A stretch of 7,552 nt of DNA, from the NCBI GenBank assembly GCA_002293105.1, contig DBCP01000131.1, positions 1-7,552 on the forward strand, read 5' to 3'. Below the pieces are notes generated by a model that searched no databases, was not told the origin of the DNA, and was given only the letters and a program-made list of their open reading frames with translations. The DNA comes from Bacteroidetes bacterium UBA955 (lineage in GTDB: Bacteria; Bacteroidota; Bacteroidia; NS11-12g; UBA955). The stretch's first letter is position 1. Each line of letters opens with the position of its first letter. The translations under genes and the position numbers were made by a program. Of this stretch, positions 6,425 to 7,552 are shown piece after piece.

Positions 6425-6431
6425 CGCTGAG

Positions 6432-6439
6432 CAAAGTTG
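6432..6439 (-). promoter_or_regulatory. candidate -7 promoter element for the deacetylase-glycosyltransferase operon
   Basis: The minus strand reads CAACTTTG, five of six fixed bases of TAnnTTTG, followed by C. It ends 7 bases before the deacetylase ATG, so the mRNA would begin at or just before the start codon. At the 19-base distance upstream there is only TTGG, a poor -33 match. It shares a 64-base divergent spacer with the kynurenine monooxygenase promoter. Confidence 0.35.
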
Positions 6440-6474
6440 TGACTTTTAACATGTTTTCCCAACCCAACAACGAT

Positions 6475-6482
6475 TAAATTTG
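6475..6482 (+). promoter_or_regulatory. -7 promoter element of the kynurenine 3-monooxygenase gene
   Basis: TAAATTTG followed by CA is an exact match to TAnnTTTG and shares the TTTGCA extension with the receptor promoter. Only six bases separate it from the ATG at 6489, so transcription should start at or within a few bases of the start codon, giving a leaderless or nearly leaderless message. The upstream T-rich stretch at 6452-6457 (TGTTTT) is at most a weak -33 element. Confidence 0.55.
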
Positions 6483-6488
6483 CAGTCT

Positions 6489-7552
6489 ATGGGAGAAAAA
6501 GTAACGCTAGTGGGCGGCGGATTGGCCGGTAGTTTGATGTCCATTTACCTCGCCAAGCGCGGTTATGAAGTGTACATTTACGAACGTCGCGACGATATGC
6601 GCTCAGGAACTTATGTGGGAGGAAGAAGTATCAACTTGGCACTTTCAACCCGTGGTCTTCGCGGTTTGGCCAAAGTGGGCCTGGATCAAGAGGTACTAGA
6701 CATCGCAATTCCTATGTCGGGCAGAATGATGCACCCCGTCGCCGGCGATTTGAAATATCAACCCTACGGAAAAGAAGGACAGGCGATTTACAGTGTTTCG
6801 CGCGGACAGTTGAACATCAAGTTGTTGCAATTGGCCGATCAATATCCCAACATTCACATGTTTTTCAACCACAAATGTATCGCATCGAACCTAGAGACTT
6901 GCGAGACCACGTTTGTTAACGAAAAAGGTGAGACGGTGGTGGACAAGGCCGATGTGGTTTTGGGTACCGATGGTGCTTTTAGTGCTTTGCGCGATGCGAT
7001 GCAGCGTACGCCGCGATTCAATTTCTCTCAGAACTACGAAAATTACGGATACAAAGAATTGGAGATTGTGCCCAATGCCGATGGCGATTTTCAACTGGAT
7101 AAAAATTCCTTACACATTTGGCCACGTCAGAGCTTCATGATGATTGCCTTGCCAAATCCCGGTGGCAATTTCACCTGTACCTTGTTCATGCCGTTCGATG
7201 GCAAGCCGGGTATCGATGATTTGAAGACGCCTGAGCAAATTCAAGACTTTTTCAATACCTATTTCCCAGACGCCGTGCCCATGATGCCGGGTTTGGTGGA
7301 TGATTATCAGCAAAATCCTACGGGCATGTTGACCACCATGCGCTGCTATCCTTGGGTGAAGGGCAACAATGCCTTGATGGGCGATAGTGCGCATGCCATT
7401 GTGCCTTTCTATGGACAGGGTATGAACTGCTCATTTGAGGATTGTGTGGTGCTGGATGAGTGCATAGAGGAGTTGGGTGGCGATTGGACGAGTGTGTTGG
7501 ATGCCTACCAGAAGTTGCGCAAACCCAATGCCGATGCCATTGCGAATTTGGC
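6489..7552 (+). CDS. kmo: kynurenine 3-monooxygenase, C-terminus beyond window
   Basis: A flavin-dependent aromatic hydroxylase converting L-kynurenine to 3-hydroxykynurenine with NADPH and O2. The first 354 codons are present and the frame is still open at the right edge; about 100 residues should be missing. The FAD-binding start is VTLVGGGLAGS with GxGxxG at 9-14, and Glu32 (YERR) should bind the ribose. The family signature RSINLALSTRG spans 46-56. Arg79 and Tyr93 (SGRMMHP, QPYG) correspond by context to the kynurenine-carboxylate-binding Arg and Tyr of characterised enzymes. SVSRGQLN is at 102-109, a GTDG motif at 159-162, and the second FAD motif GDSAHAIVPFYGQGMN at 298-313. Together these separate it from generic p-hydroxybenzoate-hydroxylase relatives. 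The product leads to quinolinate and NAD or to tryptophan catabolism; which one depends on genes outside the window. Promoter and start codon are almost adjacent. Confidence 0.95.
   Translation, partial: MGEKVTLVGGGLAGSLMSIYLAKRGYEVYIYERRDDMRSGTYVGGRSINLALSTRGLRGLAKVGLDQEVLDIAIPMSGRMMHPVAGDLKYQPYGKEGQAIYSVSRGQLNIKLLQLADQYPNIHMFFNHKCIASNLETCETTFVNEKGETVVDKADVVLGTDGAFSALRDAMQRTPRFNFSQNYENYGYKELEIVPNADGDFQLDKNSLHIWPRQSFMMIALPNPGGNFTCTLFMPFDGKPGIDDLKTPEQIQDFFNTYFPDAVPMMPGLVDDYQQNPTGMLTTMRCYPWVKGNNALMGDSAHAIVPFYGQGMNCSFEDCVVLDECIEELGGDWTSVLDAYQKLRKPNADAIANL

Noticed and set aside
6448..6455. Palindrome AACATGTT in the middle of the divergent spacer
   Set aside because: Eight bases of symmetry without extension on either side is expected by chance; not enough to call an operator.
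1..7552. A defence island, mobile element, CRISPR array or biosynthetic cluster
   Set aside because: No transposase, integrase, nuclease, repeat array or assembly-line gene is visible; all genes belong to recognised families and look chromosomal.

Overview
The window looks like chromosomal DNA of a Bacteroidota bacterium, probably of the Flavobacteriia/Flavobacteriales type. The evidence is a DUF4290 protein at the left edge (a family essentially confined to this phylum), a FecA-like TonB-dependent receptor, a bacterial kynurenine 3-monooxygenase, -7 promoter elements of the form TAnnTTTG, and no convincing Shine-Dalgarno sequence ahead of any gene. Genus and species cannot be read from the sequence. 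The window is densely coding: no gap without a gene exceeds about 95 bases, and I see no RNA gene, insertion sequence, CRISPR array or phage gene.

Layout: (1) 1-119, minus: N-terminal piece of a DUF4290 protein. (2) 203-2172, plus: a two-gene operon, a TetR-like regulator followed with a 4-base ATGA overlap by an ABC1/AarF/UbiB-type atypical kinase. (3) 2162-4444, minus: a FecA-like outer-membrane receptor whose 3' end overlaps that of the kinase by 11 bases. (4) 4445-4541: a compact regulatory region with a good Bacteroidota promoter, a 29-base near-perfect palindrome touching its -33 element, a weaker related palindrome in the leader, and a separate 12-base perfect palindrome over the upstream gene's stop codon. 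(5) 4539-6424, minus: a polysaccharide deacetylase followed with a 4-base overlap by a membrane family-2 glycosyltransferase, a NodB/NodC-like pairing. (6) 6489-7552, plus: kynurenine 3-monooxygenase, divergent from the deacetylase and cut by the right edge.

How the genes work together: the TetR/ABC1 pair is probably co-translated and may concern lipid or quinone homeostasis. The deacetylase/glycosyltransferase pair probably makes or modifies an amino-sugar glycan. The receptor has its own promoter with Fur-like operator architecture, which fits iron-controlled uptake of a ferric chelate. Kynurenine 3-monooxygenase belongs to tryptophan degradation or de novo NAD synthesis. These are four separate functional units rather than one pathway, and I see no clear sign of a wholly new system. 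The most informative parts are the receptor's operator array and the -7 elements placed so close to start codons that leaderless mRNAs are likely.
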